A stretch of 64,000 nt of DNA from Pseudomonas batumici (GCF_000820515.1 NZ_JXDG01000070.1:88258-152257), one strand, 5' to 3'. Counted from the first letter of the stretch, positions 25,308 through 35,369 are shown. A program made the numbers and translations. The notes: generated from the sequence alone by a model not told the origin.

Positions 25308-26180
25308 TTAATGGTTTTCTTCGTGTGCCATCGACAGGTAGACGATGGTCAGCATCATGAAGATGAACGCCTGCAGGGTGATGATCAGGATGTGGAACAC
25401 AGCCCACGCCCATTGCAGCACCACGCCCAGGCCGCTGAGCCAGAGCAGGCCGCTGCCGAACATCACGGCGATGAGGATGAACACCAGCTCGCCGGCATAC
25501 ATGTTGCCGAACAGTCGAAGAGCCAGCGAGATCGGCTTGGCGATCAGGGTGACGAATTCCAGCAGGAAGTTCACCGGGATCAGCAGGGCCTGAACGACGA
25601 TGTTCTTGCTGCTGAACGGGTGCAGGGTCAGCTCGCCGACGAAACCGCCGAGGCCCTTGATCTTGATGCTGTAGAAAATGATCAGTGCGAAGACCGAGAA
25701 GGACATGCCCAGGGTCGCGTTCGGGTCGGTGGTCGACACGGCACGGAACGGGATGTGCTCATCACCGGTGAGCAGGATGGCCAGGTGAGGAATCCAGTCG
25801 ACCGGGATCAGGTCGATGGCGTTCATCAGGAACACCCAGACGAAGATGGTCAGCGCCAACGGTGCAATCACCGGGCTACGACCGTGGAAGCTGTCCTTCA
25901 CGCTGCCGTCGACGAACTCGACCAGGACTTCAACGAAGTTCTGCAGGGCACCGGGTTGGCCGGAGGTCGCTTTCTTCGCCGCCATGCGGAAAAGAAAGAC
26001 GAAGATCAGGCCCAGTGCGACAGACCAACCCAGAGTATCCAGGTGGAATGCCCAGAAGCCCATGGCCTTGGCTTCTGCTGCGGAATGGGCAAAGCCCCAG
26101 CCGCCAGTAGGTAGCTGACCGAAGGTCAGGTTCTGCAGGTGGTGCTGGATATAGCCCGAAGCGGTTGTTTCTGCTGACAT
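25308..26180 (-). CDS. atpB: Fo ATP synthase a subunit
   Basis: 290 residues with several membrane segments. The essential stator Arg region is ISLALRLFGNMYAGEL. Makes the proton half-channels with the c ring. Confidence 0.97.
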   Translation of the reverse strand: MSAETTASGYIQHHLQNLTFGQLPTGGWGFAHSAAEAKAMGFWAFHLDTLGWSVALGLIFVFLFRMAAKKATSGQPGALQNFVEVLVEFVDGSVKDSFHGRSPVIAPLALTIFVWVFLMNAIDLIPVDWIPHLAILLTGDEHIPFRAVSTTDPNATLGMSFSVFALIIFYSIKIKGLGGFVGELTLHPFSSKNIVVQALLIPVNFLLEFVTLIAKPISLALRLFGNMYAGELVFILIAVMFGSGLLWLSGLGVVLQWAWAVFHILIITLQAFIFMMLTIVYLSMAHEENH

Positions 26181-26196
26181 GGTTGCCTCAAACGCC

Positions 26197-26604
26197 CTAA
26201 GGTCTCGAAAGTCTTGTTCTCATTAGCACGGGTGCGAACCAGCTGACCAACTGGGTCAGCACGAAGACGCCGAAGACTGCTAGCGGCGCCAATGGCTTCA
26301 CACCTGCGAACGTCAGTGCAAACAGCACTGCCGTCAAAATCAATTTCCCCGCCTCGCCGGCATAAAAAGACCGGACGATGGATTGGGCTGCCCGGGCGCC
26401 GGAAAACCGAAAGGCCCTGTGAGCAAAATACACATTGGGCAGCAAGGCTATCAGGCCTCCGCAGAGTCCTGAGTATCCGGCAACGACCCCATGCCATCGC
26501 CAAAGCGCCAAAGCCGCCACCAACAAAACGACAAACTGGGCCAATAAAATCGGAAATACCGCCAAGCGATGGAACGGCAACCTGTTTGGCGTGCGGGTTT
26601 CCAT
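26197..26604 (-). CDS. atpI: ATP synthase assembly protein I
   Basis: 135 residues with four membrane segments (LAVFPILLAQFVVLLVAALALW). First gene of the atp operon; helps c-ring assembly or ion supply in other bacteria. ATG at 26604 is used; a GTG directly before it is also possible, both behind AGGAG. Confidence 0.92.
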   Translation of the reverse strand: METRTPNRLPFHRLAVFPILLAQFVVLLVAALALWRWHGVVAGYSGLCGGLIALLPNVYFAHRAFRFSGARAAQSIVRSFYAGEAGKLILTAVLFALTFAGVKPLAPLAVFGVFVLTQLVSWFAPVLMRTRLSRP

Positions 26605-26752
26605 CACTAACGCTCCTCAAGGGTCGGCCGCCATGAATCAATAACTTGGCATAAATTGTGCCGACAAAATGCGCGCAGAGTATAGGGGCGGTTCAGCCCC
26701 TATTCAACTGTCGGGTAGTGATTTCCGACTGTTCGCTACATGAGGAAATGTT

Positions 26753-27625
26753 TCAGCGAATATGGGCGAGTACCCCTTGTAGTTCATCCAAGGAGTTATA
26801 GCGAATCACCAACTGACCTTTTCCCTTCTGGCCGTGGCGGATCTGCACCGCAGAGCCCAGCCGCTCTGCCAGGCGCTGCTCGAGGCGACTGATGTCCGGG
26901 TCGACCTTGGCAGGCTCGGCAGGCTCCTTTTTGCCGCTCAGCCACTGGCGGACCAGGGCCTCGGTCTGGCGTACGGTGAGGCCACGTGCGACAACGTGTC
27001 GCGCCCCTTCGACCTGCCGATCATCCGGCAAACCGAGCAAGGCACGGGCATGACCCATTTCCAGGTCGCCATGGGACAACATGGTCTTGATGACTTCCGG
27101 CAATGCGATCAGGCGCAGCAGGTTGGCCACGGTCACGCGGGACTTGCCCACGGCTTCGGCGACCTGTTGCTGGGTCAGCTGGAACTCCTGCTGCAGGCGC
27201 TGCAGGGCCACGGCCTCCTCGATCGGATTGAGGTCTTCGCGCTGGATGTTCTCGATCAACGCCATGGCAATGGCGGTTTCGTCCGGCACATCGCGCACCA
27301 TGGCCGGAATGCTGTCCTGCCCGGCCTGCTGGCTGGCGCGCCAGCGGCGTTCGCCGGCAATGATTTCAAAGCGGCCGCTGCCGATGGGACGCACCACGAT
27401 CGGCTGCATCACGCCCTGGGCCTTGATCGATTGCGCCAGTTCTTCCAGCGCCTGCGGGTCCATGTCCCGGCGCGGCTGGTACTTGCCGCGCTGGATCAGG
27501 TCCAGCGGCAGGTGTTGCAATTCCCGTTGATCGGCCTGGATGGCCTGCTCTTCCAACGCGCTGACAGTCGGACCACTCAGCAGTGCATCCAGTCCACGTC
27601 CGAGACCTCGTTTCTTGACGGCCAT
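26753..27625 (-). CDS. parB: chromosome-partitioning protein ParB
   Basis: 290 residues. N-terminal ParA-activating segment (KKRGLGRGLDALL), the CTP-binding ParB/Srx motif GERRWRASQQAG with ENIQREDLNPIEEA, helix-turn-helix (LTQQQVAEAVGKSRVTVANLLRL) and a C-terminal dimer domain. It binds the parS sites at 2811, 39182 and 39812. Gene follows parA after 9 bases. Confidence 0.97.
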   Translation of the reverse strand: MAVKKRGLGRGLDALLSGPTVSALEEQAIQADQRELQHLPLDLIQRGKYQPRRDMDPQALEELAQSIKAQGVMQPIVVRPIGSGRFEIIAGERRWRASQQAGQDSIPAMVRDVPDETAIAMALIENIQREDLNPIEEAVALQRLQQEFQLTQQQVAEAVGKSRVTVANLLRLIALPEVIKTMLSHGDLEMGHARALLGLPDDRQVEGARHVVARGLTVRQTEALVRQWLSGKKEPAEPAKVDPDISRLEQRLAERLGSAVQIRHGQKGKGQLVIRYNSLDELQGVLAHIR

Positions 27626-27634
27626 GGGGATTCC

Positions 27635-28429
27635 TTAAGTTGCCGGGGCTGCGGTGCGTGAAGTGCGGCGTTGACGGCGAACCATCTCGCCCGCCAGGGC
27701 CAGGTAGGCCACGGCACCACGGGATTGTTTGTCGTAAGCCAGCGCGGGCATGCCGTAGCTTGGGGCTTCGGCCAGACGAATGTTGCGAGGGATCACGGTG
27801 TCGTACAGCTGCTCACCGAAATGTTCCTTGAGCTGTGCGGAAACGTCGTTCATCAAACTCAGACGCGGGTCGTACATGGTCCGCAACAGGCCTTCGACTT
27901 TCAGCTCCGGGTTGAGCAGTTCGGCGATGCGCTTGATGTTATCCACAAGGTCGCTGAGTCCTTCCAGGGCAAAGTACTCGCACTGCATGGGGATAATTAC
28001 CCCATCGGCAGCCACCAGCGCATTGAGGGTCAGCATCGACAGCGACGGCGGGCAGTCGATGAGGATGTAGTCGTAATTCTCGCGAATCGGCGCCAGGGCG
28101 CTGCGCAGACGGCTTTCCTTCATCTGCATTTCCAGCAGCACCACCTCGGCCGCCGTCAGGTCACGGTTGGCCGGCAGCAGTTGATAACCGCCGTGCTCGG
28201 AGAAGTGCATGGCCTGGGCCAGGTCGCATTCGCCGATCAGCACATCGTAGATGGAGTTTTCCAGGCCGTGTTTATCCACACCGCTACCCATGGTGGCGTT
28301 GCCCTGTGGATCGAGGTCGATCAGCAGCACCCGGCGCTTGGTCGCGACCAGGGATGCTGCGAGGTTGATGCAGGTGGTGGTTTTGCCCACGCCACCTTTC
28401 TGGTTCGCTATCGCGAATACCTTAGCCAT
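27635..28429 (-). CDS. parA: chromosome-partitioning ATPase ParA
   Basis: 264 residues with the deviant Walker A KGGVGKTT, Walker A' region (LLIDLDPQGNATMGSG) and Walker B (ILIDCPPSLSMLT). The start MAKVFAIANQKGG at 28429 agrees with the family. Works with ParB to move origins apart. Confidence 0.97.
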   Translation of the reverse strand: MAKVFAIANQKGGVGKTTTCINLAASLVATKRRVLLIDLDPQGNATMGSGVDKHGLENSIYDVLIGECDLAQAMHFSEHGGYQLLPANRDLTAAEVVLLEMQMKESRLRSALAPIRENYDYILIDCPPSLSMLTLNALVAADGVIIPMQCEYFALEGLSDLVDNIKRIAELLNPELKVEGLLRTMYDPRLSLMNDVSAQLKEHFGEQLYDTVIPRNIRLAEAPSYGMPALAYDKQSRGAVAYLALAGEMVRRQRRTSRTAAPAT

Positions 28430-28447
28430 TCTTGCTTGTGTTCCCAA

Positions 28448-29092
28448 TCATGCCGTGCGGCGCAGTATCAGCAGATGGCGTTGGCCTTGGCAACCGGGTA
28501 CGGCCAAGGCGTGTTCGCTATCGAGGTGGAAGTCTGCCGGCAATGCTACCAGCTCATCGGCGGGATGGACGCCCTTCATTGCCAGCCAGCGTGTGTCGGC
28601 GTCGCCGAGGTGGCGAGTCCAGCCGGTGAAGTTCTCCATGCTGCTGAAGGCCCGGGAGATGATCCCGTTGAACGGCTGCGCGGGTTGGAAGGCTTCGACC
28701 CGACTGTGGATAACTTGCAGGTTATCCAGTTTGAGTTCGAGTTTGACCTGGGTCAGGAAGCGGGTCTTCTTGCCGTTGCTGTCCAGGCAGGTCACCGCCG
28801 AATCGGGAAACAGGATCGCCAGGGGAATCCCCGGCATCCCGCCGCCGCTGCCGACATCGAGCCAGCGGCCGTTTTCGACGAAGGACATCACGCTCAGGCT
28901 GTCGAGCAGATGGCGCGAGACCATTTCGTCAGGATCGCGGACCGCGGTGAGGTTGTAGGCCTGGTTCCATTTGATCAACAGGGCCAGATAACCCAGCAGC
29001 AAGGCGTGCTGGGTTTCGCTCAGGTTGACGCCGAGCTGGCGGGCACCTGTGGATAACTCTTCTGCGTGTTGCGAAGTGACCAACGAACTCAA
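28448..29092 (-). CDS. rsmG: 16S rRNA m7G527 methyltransferase
   Basis: 214 residues. SAM-binding motif WLDVGSGGGMPGIPLAI, preceded by KWNQAYNLTAVRDPDEMVSRHLLDSL typical of RsmG/GidB. Overlaps the end of mnmG by 4 bases. Confidence 0.97.
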   Translation of the reverse strand: MSSLVTSQHAEELSTGARQLGVNLSETQHALLLGYLALLIKWNQAYNLTAVRDPDEMVSRHLLDSLSVMSFVENGRWLDVGSGGGMPGIPLAILFPDSAVTCLDSNGKKTRFLTQVKLELKLDNLQVIHSRVEAFQPAQPFNGIISRAFSSMENFTGWTRHLGDADTRWLAMKGVHPADELVALPADFHLDSEHALAVPGCQGQRHLLILRRTA

Positions 29093-30984
29093 GCGCTTTG
29101 CTCCAACTGACGGCCGGCGCCGCGTTTTTTCAGGTGAATCATCAACAGGGAAATCGCCGCCGGCGTCACACCCGGGATCCGCGAAGCCTGGCCCAACGTC
29201 TCGGGACGGGTGGCGCCGAGCTTGCTCTGGATCTCCTTGGACAGCCCGGAGATGCTGGTGTAGTCGATATCCACAGGCAGCTTGGTGTCTTCACTGGCCC
29301 GCAAGCGAGCGATCTCGTCCTGCTGACGGTCGATATAACCGGCGTATTTGGTCTTGATCTCGACCTGCTCGGCGACCTGCGGATCCTCGGCGCCCTGCCC
29401 GGTCACTTCGACCAGACCAGCGTAGTCGATTTCCGGACGGCTCAGCAGATTCAACAGGTTGTATTCGTGGGTCAGCGGTGTACCGAATTTTTCGGCAATG
29501 GCATCGCCCTGCTCGGTGCCCGGGCGGACCCAGGTGCTTTTCAGGCGCTGCTCTTCCAGCTCGATGCCTTCGCGTTTCTTGCAGAAAGCTGCCCAGCGCA
29601 CGTCATCCACCAGCCCCAGTTCGCGGCCTTTTTCGGTCAAACGCAGGTCGGCGTTGTCTTCGCGCAGGATCAGCCGGTATTCGGCGCGGGACGTGAACAT
29701 CCGGTACGGTTCCTGGGTTCCCAGGGTAATCAGGTCGTCGACCAGCACGCCGATGTACGCCTCGTCGCGACGCGGGCACCAGCTGTCCTTGCCCTGGGCA
29801 CGCAATGCGGCGTTGGCTCCGGCCAGCAGACCTTGCGCACCGGCCTCTTCGTAACCGGTGGTGCCGTTGATCTGCCCGGCGAAGAACAAACCGCCGATGA
29901 CTTTGGTTTCCAGGCTGTATTTCAGGTCACGCGGATCGAAGTAGTCGTATTCGATGGCGTAGCCCGGACGCACGATATGGGCGTTTTCCATGCCGCGGAT
30001 CGACTGGACGATCTGCAACTGCACGTCGAACGGCAGGGATGTGGATATCCCGTTCGGATACAGCTCGTGGGTGGTCAGGCCTTCAGGTTCGATGAAGACC
30101 TGGTGGCTTTCCTTGTCGGCAAAGCGGTGGATCTTGTCTTCGATGGACGGGCAGTAGCGCGGGCCGATGCCTTCGATCACCCCGGAATACATCGGCGAAC
30201 GATCGAGGTTCGCGGCAATGATTTCGTGGGTGCGGGCGTTGGTATGGGTAATCCAGCAACTGACCTGCCGTGGATGCTGTTCTTTCGAGCCCAGGAACGA
30301 CATCACCGGAATCGGCGTATCGCCCGGTTGTTCGGACATCACCGAGAAATCCACGGAACGACCGTCGATGCGTGGCGGCGTACCGGTTTTCAGGCGACCG
30401 ACCCGCAACGGCAGTTCCCGCAGGCGATGGGCCAGGGCGATCGACGGCGGATCACCGGCGCGACCGCCGGAATAGTTCTGCATCCCGATGTGGATAAGTC
30501 CACCGAGGAAGGTGCCGGTGGTCAGGACCACGGATTCGGCGAAGAAACGCAGGCCCATCTGGGTCACCACACCGCGAACCTGGTCCTGCTCGACGATCAG
30601 GTCGTCGGCGGCCTGCTGAAATATCCACAGGTTCGGCTGGTTTTCCAGGATCTCGCGCACCGCGGCCTTGTACAGCACGCGGTCGGCCTGGGCCCGGGTC
30701 GCGCGCACGGCGGGGCCTTTACGACTGTTCAGGACGCGAAACTGGATGCCGCCTTTATCGGTGGCGATGGCCATCGCGCCGCCAAGGGCATCGATTTCCT
30801 TGACCAGATGGCTTTTGCCGATCCCGCCGATCGCGGGGTTGCAGCTCATGGCACCGAGGGTTTCCACGTTATGCGTCAACAGCAGGGTTTTTGCCCCCAT
30901 GCGTGCGGACGCCAGTGCTGCCTCGGTACCGGCATGACCGCCGCCGATGACGATCACTTCAAAACGGGAAGGGAAATCCACCAC
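29089..30984 (-). CDS. mnmG: tRNA uridine-5-carboxymethylaminomethyl modification enzyme, FAD subunit
   Basis: 631 residues. FAD site VIVIGGGHAGTEAALASARMG, signatures RNRS-like GKSHLVKEIDALGG and GPRYCPSIEDKI, C-terminal MnmE-binding domain. With MnmE it installs cmnm5 at wobble U34 of tRNA. The 600-base gap upstream separates it from mnmE. Confidence 0.98.
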   Translation of the reverse strand: MVDFPSRFEVIVIGGGHAGTEAALASARMGAKTLLLTHNVETLGAMSCNPAIGGIGKSHLVKEIDALGGAMAIATDKGGIQFRVLNSRKGPAVRATRAQADRVLYKAAVREILENQPNLWIFQQAADDLIVEQDQVRGVVTQMGLRFFAESVVLTTGTFLGGLIHIGMQNYSGGRAGDPPSIALAHRLRELPLRVGRLKTGTPPRIDGRSVDFSVMSEQPGDTPIPVMSFLGSKEQHPRQVSCWITHTNARTHEIIAANLDRSPMYSGVIEGIGPRYCPSIEDKIHRFADKESHQVFIEPEGLTTHELYPNGISTSLPFDVQLQIVQSIRGMENAHIVRPGYAIEYDYFDPRDLKYSLETKVIGGLFFAGQINGTTGYEEAGAQGLLAGANAALRAQGKDSWCPRRDEAYIGVLVDDLITLGTQEPYRMFTSRAEYRLILREDNADLRLTEKGRELGLVDDVRWAAFCKKREGIELEEQRLKSTWVRPGTEQGDAIAEKFGTPLTHEYNLLNLLSRPEIDYAGLVEVTGQGAEDPQVAEQVEIKTKYAGYIDRQQDEIARLRASEDTKLPVDIDYTSISGLSKEIQSKLGATRPETLGQASRIPGVTPAAISLLMIHLKKRGAGRQLEQSA

Positions 30985-31079
30985 GCACCTCGTGCCTGCT
31001 TCAGGTAGGTAATTAGGAATGGGTTCGGCCCAGGTTTTTGGGCCAGGTCGACAAGTATAGGGACTTCCCCCTTCCTAAA

Positions 31080-31420
31080 GAACCCTTTGCACAAAATTTA
31101 ACCAGGCTGTGGATAGACCACGGACAAAAGAAATTAAAAAGAGAGAAATTTATTAAATCTTTGTTTTTATGTTTATTCTTAGGCAGCACCCTTTCTGTGG
31201 ATAAGGTCCTACAGGCCTTATTTATCAATGTGTACAGAGGTTCAAAAGTCTGTGGTCAGGTGCTCGGGAGGGCTTGGGATAACCGGTGTAAGCCTGTGGA
31301 TTAAAGCGATGCTTATCCACAAGCGGGTTCATCCTCAGTTTTCAGGCCTGGTTATCAACTGACCTGAGGCGCGGTTATTCACAGGGCTTAATCCACAGAA
31401 AAAGGCCAGGCGAGGCAAAT
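31080..31420. other. AT-rich, DnaA-box-bearing spacer between mnmE and mnmG
   Basis: Inside the ~600-base gap 30985-31581. A long AT-rich run (about 31125-31185) is followed by perfect DnaA boxes TGTGGATAA (31196-31204) and TTATCCACA (31313-31321). Looser boxes occur at about 31108, 31294, 31374 and 31390. The layout resembles an origin, but the usual Pseudomonas oriC is at rpmH-dnaA, so this may be a DnaA-titration or auxiliary site. The remainder to 31494 holds no gene. Confidence 0.6.
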
Positions 31421-31493
31421 CGCGGGCAGCCGAAAGCAGTCGAAACGATTTGAAATCATTCGACTGCCAAGGAAATCAGTGGGGGTTTGCGCT

Positions 31494-31572
31494 CACTGTG
31501 GGAGCAGAGCTTGCTCGCGAAGAGGCCTTCAAGGCCGACAAAAATTTCGCGGGCAAGCCCGGAGGGGGCCGG
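31494..31572. repeat. REP pair (REPIN)
   Basis: TGTGGGAGCAGAGCTTGCTCGCGAAG and, about 50 bases later, the degenerate inverse TTCGCGGGCAAGCCCGGAGG, just beyond the end of mnmE. Confidence 0.65.
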
Positions 31573-31581
31573 CCGGTAAGG

Positions 31582-32952
31582 TTATTTACCGATGCAGAAG
31601 CTGGAAAAGATCCGCCCCAGAAGGTCGTCGGAGCTGAACGCGCCGGTGATCTCGCCCAGGAACTGCTGGGCCTGGCGCAGATCCTCCGCCAGCAGCTCAC
31701 CGGCACCGGCCAGGGTCAACTGTGCATGACCGTGTTCCAGGGCCGCACTGGCGTGACGCAGCGCTTCCAGATGACGCCGACGGGCGCTGAAGCTGCTCTC
31801 TGAGGTCTGTTCATAACCCATGCAGGCCTTGAGGTGCTCGCGCAGCAGTTCCAGTCCCGCGCCGCCGGCCTTGGCACTCAAGCTGATGGTGACATGGCCA
31901 TCCTCGCTGACTTCCAGTGCCATGGCCTCGCCGCTCAGGTCGGCCTTGTTGCGGATCAAGGTGACCTTGGCCGGATCGGGTCGTTGCTCGAGGAATTCCG
32001 GCCACAAGGCAAAAGGATCCACAGCCTCCGGTGCGGTGGCATCTACCACCAGCAACACCCGATCCGCTTCGCCAATGGCCTTGAGCGCACGTTCGACACC
32101 GATCTTTTCCACATGGTCATCGGTATCGCGCAAGCCGGCAGTGTCCACCACATGCAACGGCATGCCATCGATGTGGATATGTTCGCGCAGGACATCGCGC
32201 GTGGTACCCGCGATCTCGGTCACGATCGCCGCTTCACGCCCGGCCAGGGCATTGAGCAGGCTGGACTTGCCGGCGTTCGGTCGACCGGCAATCACCACCG
32301 TCATGCCATCGCGCAACAAGGCCCCCTGCCCGGCCTCGCGCATCACTGTGGATAACTCGTTGCGCACCGCATCGAGCAAGGCCAGCACATGACCATCGGC
32401 GAGAAAGTCGATTTCCTCCTCGGGAAAGTCGATGGCCGCCTCCACATAGATCCGCAGGCCGATAAGCTGCTCGGTGAGGTTATGCACACGCTGGGAAAAT
32501 GCGCCTTGCAACGAACGCAGCGCATTGCGCGCGGCCTGAGCGGAGCTGGCTTCGATCAGGTCGGCAATCGCCTCGGCCTGGGCCAGGTCGAGCTTGTCGT
32601 TGAGAAACGCCCGCTCGCTGAATTCCCCCGGCCGAGCCAGCCGACAGCCCAGTTGCAGGCAACGCTGCAGCAGCATGTCCAGGACCACCGGACCACCATG
32701 GCCCTGCAGCTCGAGCACATCTTCCCCGGTAAAGGAGTGCGGTCCCGGGAAATACAGGGCGATGCCTTCGTCGAGCACATCACCGCTGCCGTCCAGAAAC
32801 GGACCGTAGTGGGCGTAGCGCGGTTTCAACTCGCGACCGCTGATGGCCAGCGACGCGGCGTGCGCCAAAGGCCCGGAAAGTCGAACGATACCGACCCCGC
32901 CACGGCCCTGGGCGGTGGCAACGGCGGCGATGGTTTCCCGAGGAAGGTTCAT
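31582..32952 (-). CDS. mnmE: tRNA modification GTPase
   Basis: 456 residues. N-terminal formyl-THF-binding domain (TIAAVATAQGRGGVGIVRLSG), helical domain, inserted G domain (GRPNAGKSSLLNAL, DTAGLRDT, NKADL) and the C-terminal CIGK with the functional Cys. Partner of MnmG. Confidence 0.98.
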   Translation of the reverse strand: MNLPRETIAAVATAQGRGGVGIVRLSGPLAHAASLAISGRELKPRYAHYGPFLDGSGDVLDEGIALYFPGPHSFTGEDVLELQGHGGPVVLDMLLQRCLQLGCRLARPGEFSERAFLNDKLDLAQAEAIADLIEASSAQAARNALRSLQGAFSQRVHNLTEQLIGLRIYVEAAIDFPEEEIDFLADGHVLALLDAVRNELSTVMREAGQGALLRDGMTVVIAGRPNAGKSSLLNALAGREAAIVTEIAGTTRDVLREHIHIDGMPLHVVDTAGLRDTDDHVEKIGVERALKAIGEADRVLLVVDATAPEAVDPFALWPEFLEQRPDPAKVTLIRNKADLSGEAMALEVSEDGHVTISLSAKAGGAGLELLREHLKACMGYEQTSESSFSARRRHLEALRHASAALEHGHAQLTLAGAGELLAEDLRQAQQFLGEITGAFSSDDLLGRIFSSFCIGK

Positions 32953-32983
32953 GAAGCGGGTCTCGACACTAAATGACAGATAG

Positions 32984-33006
32984 CAAAACGCCCCACTAGG
33001 GGGCGT
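32984..33006 (-). terminator. terminator after yidC
   Basis: On the minus strand ACGCCCC-CTAGT-GGGGCGT is followed by TTTGC, between yidC and mnmE. Confidence 0.75.
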
Positions 33007-33031
33007 CTTGAGTGGTTATCCACAGAGTAGG

Positions 33032-34708
33032 TTACGCAGTGGCTTTCTTGGTAGCCGCTTCGATACTACGTGTGATGTACCACTGTTGGGCGATGGACAG
33101 GCAGTTGTTCACAACCCAGTACAGCACCAGACCCGCAGGGAACCACAGGAAGAAGAAGGTGAAGATGATCGGCATCAGCTTCATCACCTTGGCCTGCATC
33201 GGATCCGGAGGCGTCGGGTTCAGACGCTGCTGGATGAACATGGTCGCGCCCATGATGATCGGCAGGATGAAGAACGGATCCTTGATCGACAGGTCGGTAA
33301 TCCACAGGATGAACGGGGTCTGGCGCATTTCAACGCTTTCCAGCAACACCCAGTACAGGGAAAGGAAAACCGGCATCTGCACCAGGATCGGCAAGCAGCC
33401 GCCCAGTGGATTGATCTTCTCCTTCTTGTACAGCTCCATCATGGCTTGCGACATTTTCTGCCGGTCGTCGCCATGTTGCTCTTTCAGTGCCGCCAGTTTC
33501 GGCGCCACGGCACGCATGCGCGCCATCGATTTGTAGCTGGCCGCCGACAACGGGAAGAAGAGCCCCTTGATCAGCATGGTCAGGACGATGATCGAGAAGC
33601 CCCAGTTACCGAGCAGGCTGTGGATATGTTGCAGCAGCCAGAAGATCGGTTGGGCGATGAACCACAGCATGCCGTAGTCGACCGTCAGTTCCAGACCTGG
33701 GGACAACTGTTTCAGTACCGCCTGGATTTTCGGACCGGCATACAGAACGGCGCTGGTCTCGGTTTTCTGGCCCGGGGCCAGCGTCAGCGAAGGACCGGTG
33801 TAGCCAATGATGTAGTTGCCTTGGCTGTCCTTGCGGGTGGTCATGACATTGCTGTCACCCTTGGCCGGAACCCAGGCGGTCACGAAGTAGTGTTGCAACC
33901 AGGCAACCCAACCGCCTTGGACGGTTTCCTTCAGCTGGGCCTTGTCGATATCTTTCATCGACACTTTCTTGTACGGCTCGGAACTTGTCCACAGGGCGGC
34001 GCCCAGGTAAGTCGCGGTACCGGTGGCGGTGCTGGAGGATGGATCGGCGCTGGCGTCGCGCTTCAACTGGGCGAACATCGCACCCGACCAGGGCTGGGCG
34101 CTTTCGTTATCGATCAGATAAGACACGGTCATGTCATACAGGCCGCGTTTCAGGGTGAAACGCTTGATGTAATTGACGCCGTTTTCGCTGAATTTCAGGT
34201 CGACGACCAGTTGGTCCTGACCGTCAGCCAGTTGATAACTTTTCTGCGCGGAAGCATACAGCGGGCGACCGGCCGCACTCGAATCCGGGCCGTTGGTACC
34301 GATCAGGCCGCTCTGGGCCAGGTAGGTACGCTCGCCACCGTTGTCGAACAACTGGAAAGGAATTTCCGGATGGTCCTGACGGCGTGGATAGAGTGGCAGC
34401 TTCAGCTGGGCAATATCCCCGCCTTTTGGATCGATAGCCAGGTCGAGCACATCCGTTTTCACGTGGATGAGGTCGTTGCTGGCAGCCACCGGTGCTTCAA
34501 CAGGCGCACTGGTGTCATTGGCTGCACGTGGAATGTCATCACTGGCGCTGGCTTTGTTGCCAGGTACCGAATCCGGCAAACCGGGAACAGTGGTAGCAAC
34601 ATTCTGGGTCGGCAGGGCAGCCTGACCGTAGTCCTGGTTCCATTTGAGAACCCCGACATAGGTCACGATTGCCAGGGCGACGATCAGGATTGTGCGTTTG
34701 ATATCCAT
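33032..34708 (-). CDS. yidC: membrane protein insertase YidC
   Basis: 558 residues: N-terminal membrane anchor (RTILIVALAIVTYVGVLKW), large periplasmic beta domain, and the conserved five-helix insertase core (WGFSIIVLTMLIKGLFFPLS, PVFLSLYWVLLESV, GLVLYWVVNN). Inserts inner-membrane proteins, including Fo subunit c, with or without Sec. Confidence 0.98.
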   Translation of the reverse strand: MDIKRTILIVALAIVTYVGVLKWNQDYGQAALPTQNVATTVPGLPDSVPGNKASASDDIPRAANDTSAPVEAPVAASNDLIHVKTDVLDLAIDPKGGDIAQLKLPLYPRRQDHPEIPFQLFDNGGERTYLAQSGLIGTNGPDSSAAGRPLYASAQKSYQLADGQDQLVVDLKFSENGVNYIKRFTLKRGLYDMTVSYLIDNESAQPWSGAMFAQLKRDASADPSSSTATGTATYLGAALWTSSEPYKKVSMKDIDKAQLKETVQGGWVAWLQHYFVTAWVPAKGDSNVMTTRKDSQGNYIIGYTGPSLTLAPGQKTETSAVLYAGPKIQAVLKQLSPGLELTVDYGMLWFIAQPIFWLLQHIHSLLGNWGFSIIVLTMLIKGLFFPLSAASYKSMARMRAVAPKLAALKEQHGDDRQKMSQAMMELYKKEKINPLGGCLPILVQMPVFLSLYWVLLESVEMRQTPFILWITDLSIKDPFFILPIIMGATMFIQQRLNPTPPDPMQAKVMKLMPIIFTFFFLWFPAGLVLYWVVNNCLSIAQQWYITRSIEAATKKATA

Positions 34709-34710
34709 GA

Positions 34711-34956
34711 TTACTCGGCCATCGAAGAAGAACGGGAGGTAGGGATTGGTGGAACCGGGTCATAACCACCGGCATTCCACGGATGACAGCGACCTAAGCG
34801 ACGAACGGTCAGCCAGCCACCGCGCAGGAATCCATGAGTTTCGATGGCTTCATACGCGTAGCAAGAACAACTGGGGTAGAAACGACAGTGATTGGCCATC
34901 AAGGGACTGATGGCATAGCGATAAAACTGGATCGGAACGAGGGCCAGTTTACGCAT
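34711..34956 (-). CDS. yidD: membrane protein insertion efficiency factor
   Basis: 81 residues with the conserved Cys-containing HCRFYPSCSCYAYEAI and GRCHPWNAGGYDPVP motifs. Overlaps rnpA by 8 bases and lies 2 bases before yidC; works with YidC. Confidence 0.95.
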   Translation of the reverse strand: MRKLALVPIQFYRYAISPLMANHCRFYPSCSCYAYEAIETHGFLRGGWLTVRRLGRCHPWNAGGYDPVPPIPTSRSSSMAE

Positions 34957-35356
34957 CTGGGCTGTCTACCCTCACAGTTTCGGTTTTGCCTGCAGGTACC
35001 GCTGGCGCCGTACGGGCCAGGCGTTTCCAGAGTTTGCCGAAATGCTGGATCAATTCAGGGTTTTCTACATCGCCCAGACCTTTGCGCGCGACGATAACGA
35101 TGTCCCAGCCGACCAGTGAATCCTGGTGCAGGCGGAACGACTCGCGCATCAGACGTTTGAGGCGATTGCGCTCAACGGAGAGCTTGACGCTCTTTTTACC
35201 GATAACCAGCCCCAGACGGGGATGATCCAGATCGTTGTTGCGCGCAAGGAGCAGGAGATTTTTCCCCGGAACCTTGCCGGTAGGGGAGTCAAAGACTGCC
35301 TTGAAATGTCGAGGAGTAAGCAGACGCTTTTCCCGACTGAAGTCCTGACTCACCAC
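34949..35356 (-). CDS. rnpA: ribonuclease P protein component
   Basis: 135 residues from a GTG start (MVSQDFSREKRLL). RNA-binding motif KKSVKLSVERNRLKRLMRES is the RnpA signature. Binds RNase P RNA for tRNA 5' processing. A second GTG directly follows at 35353. The frame is open upstream over rpmH but that part is not RnpA. Stops 13 bases from the rpmH stop. Confidence 0.95.
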   Translation of the reverse strand: MVSQDFSREKRLLTPRHFKAVFDSPTGKVPGKNLLLLARNNDLDHPRLGLVIGKKSVKLSVERNRLKRLMRESFRLHQDSLVGWDIVIVARKGLGDVENPELIQHFGKLWKRLARTAPAVPAGKTETVRVDSPDA

Positions 35357-35369
35357 CCGCGCCGGATTA

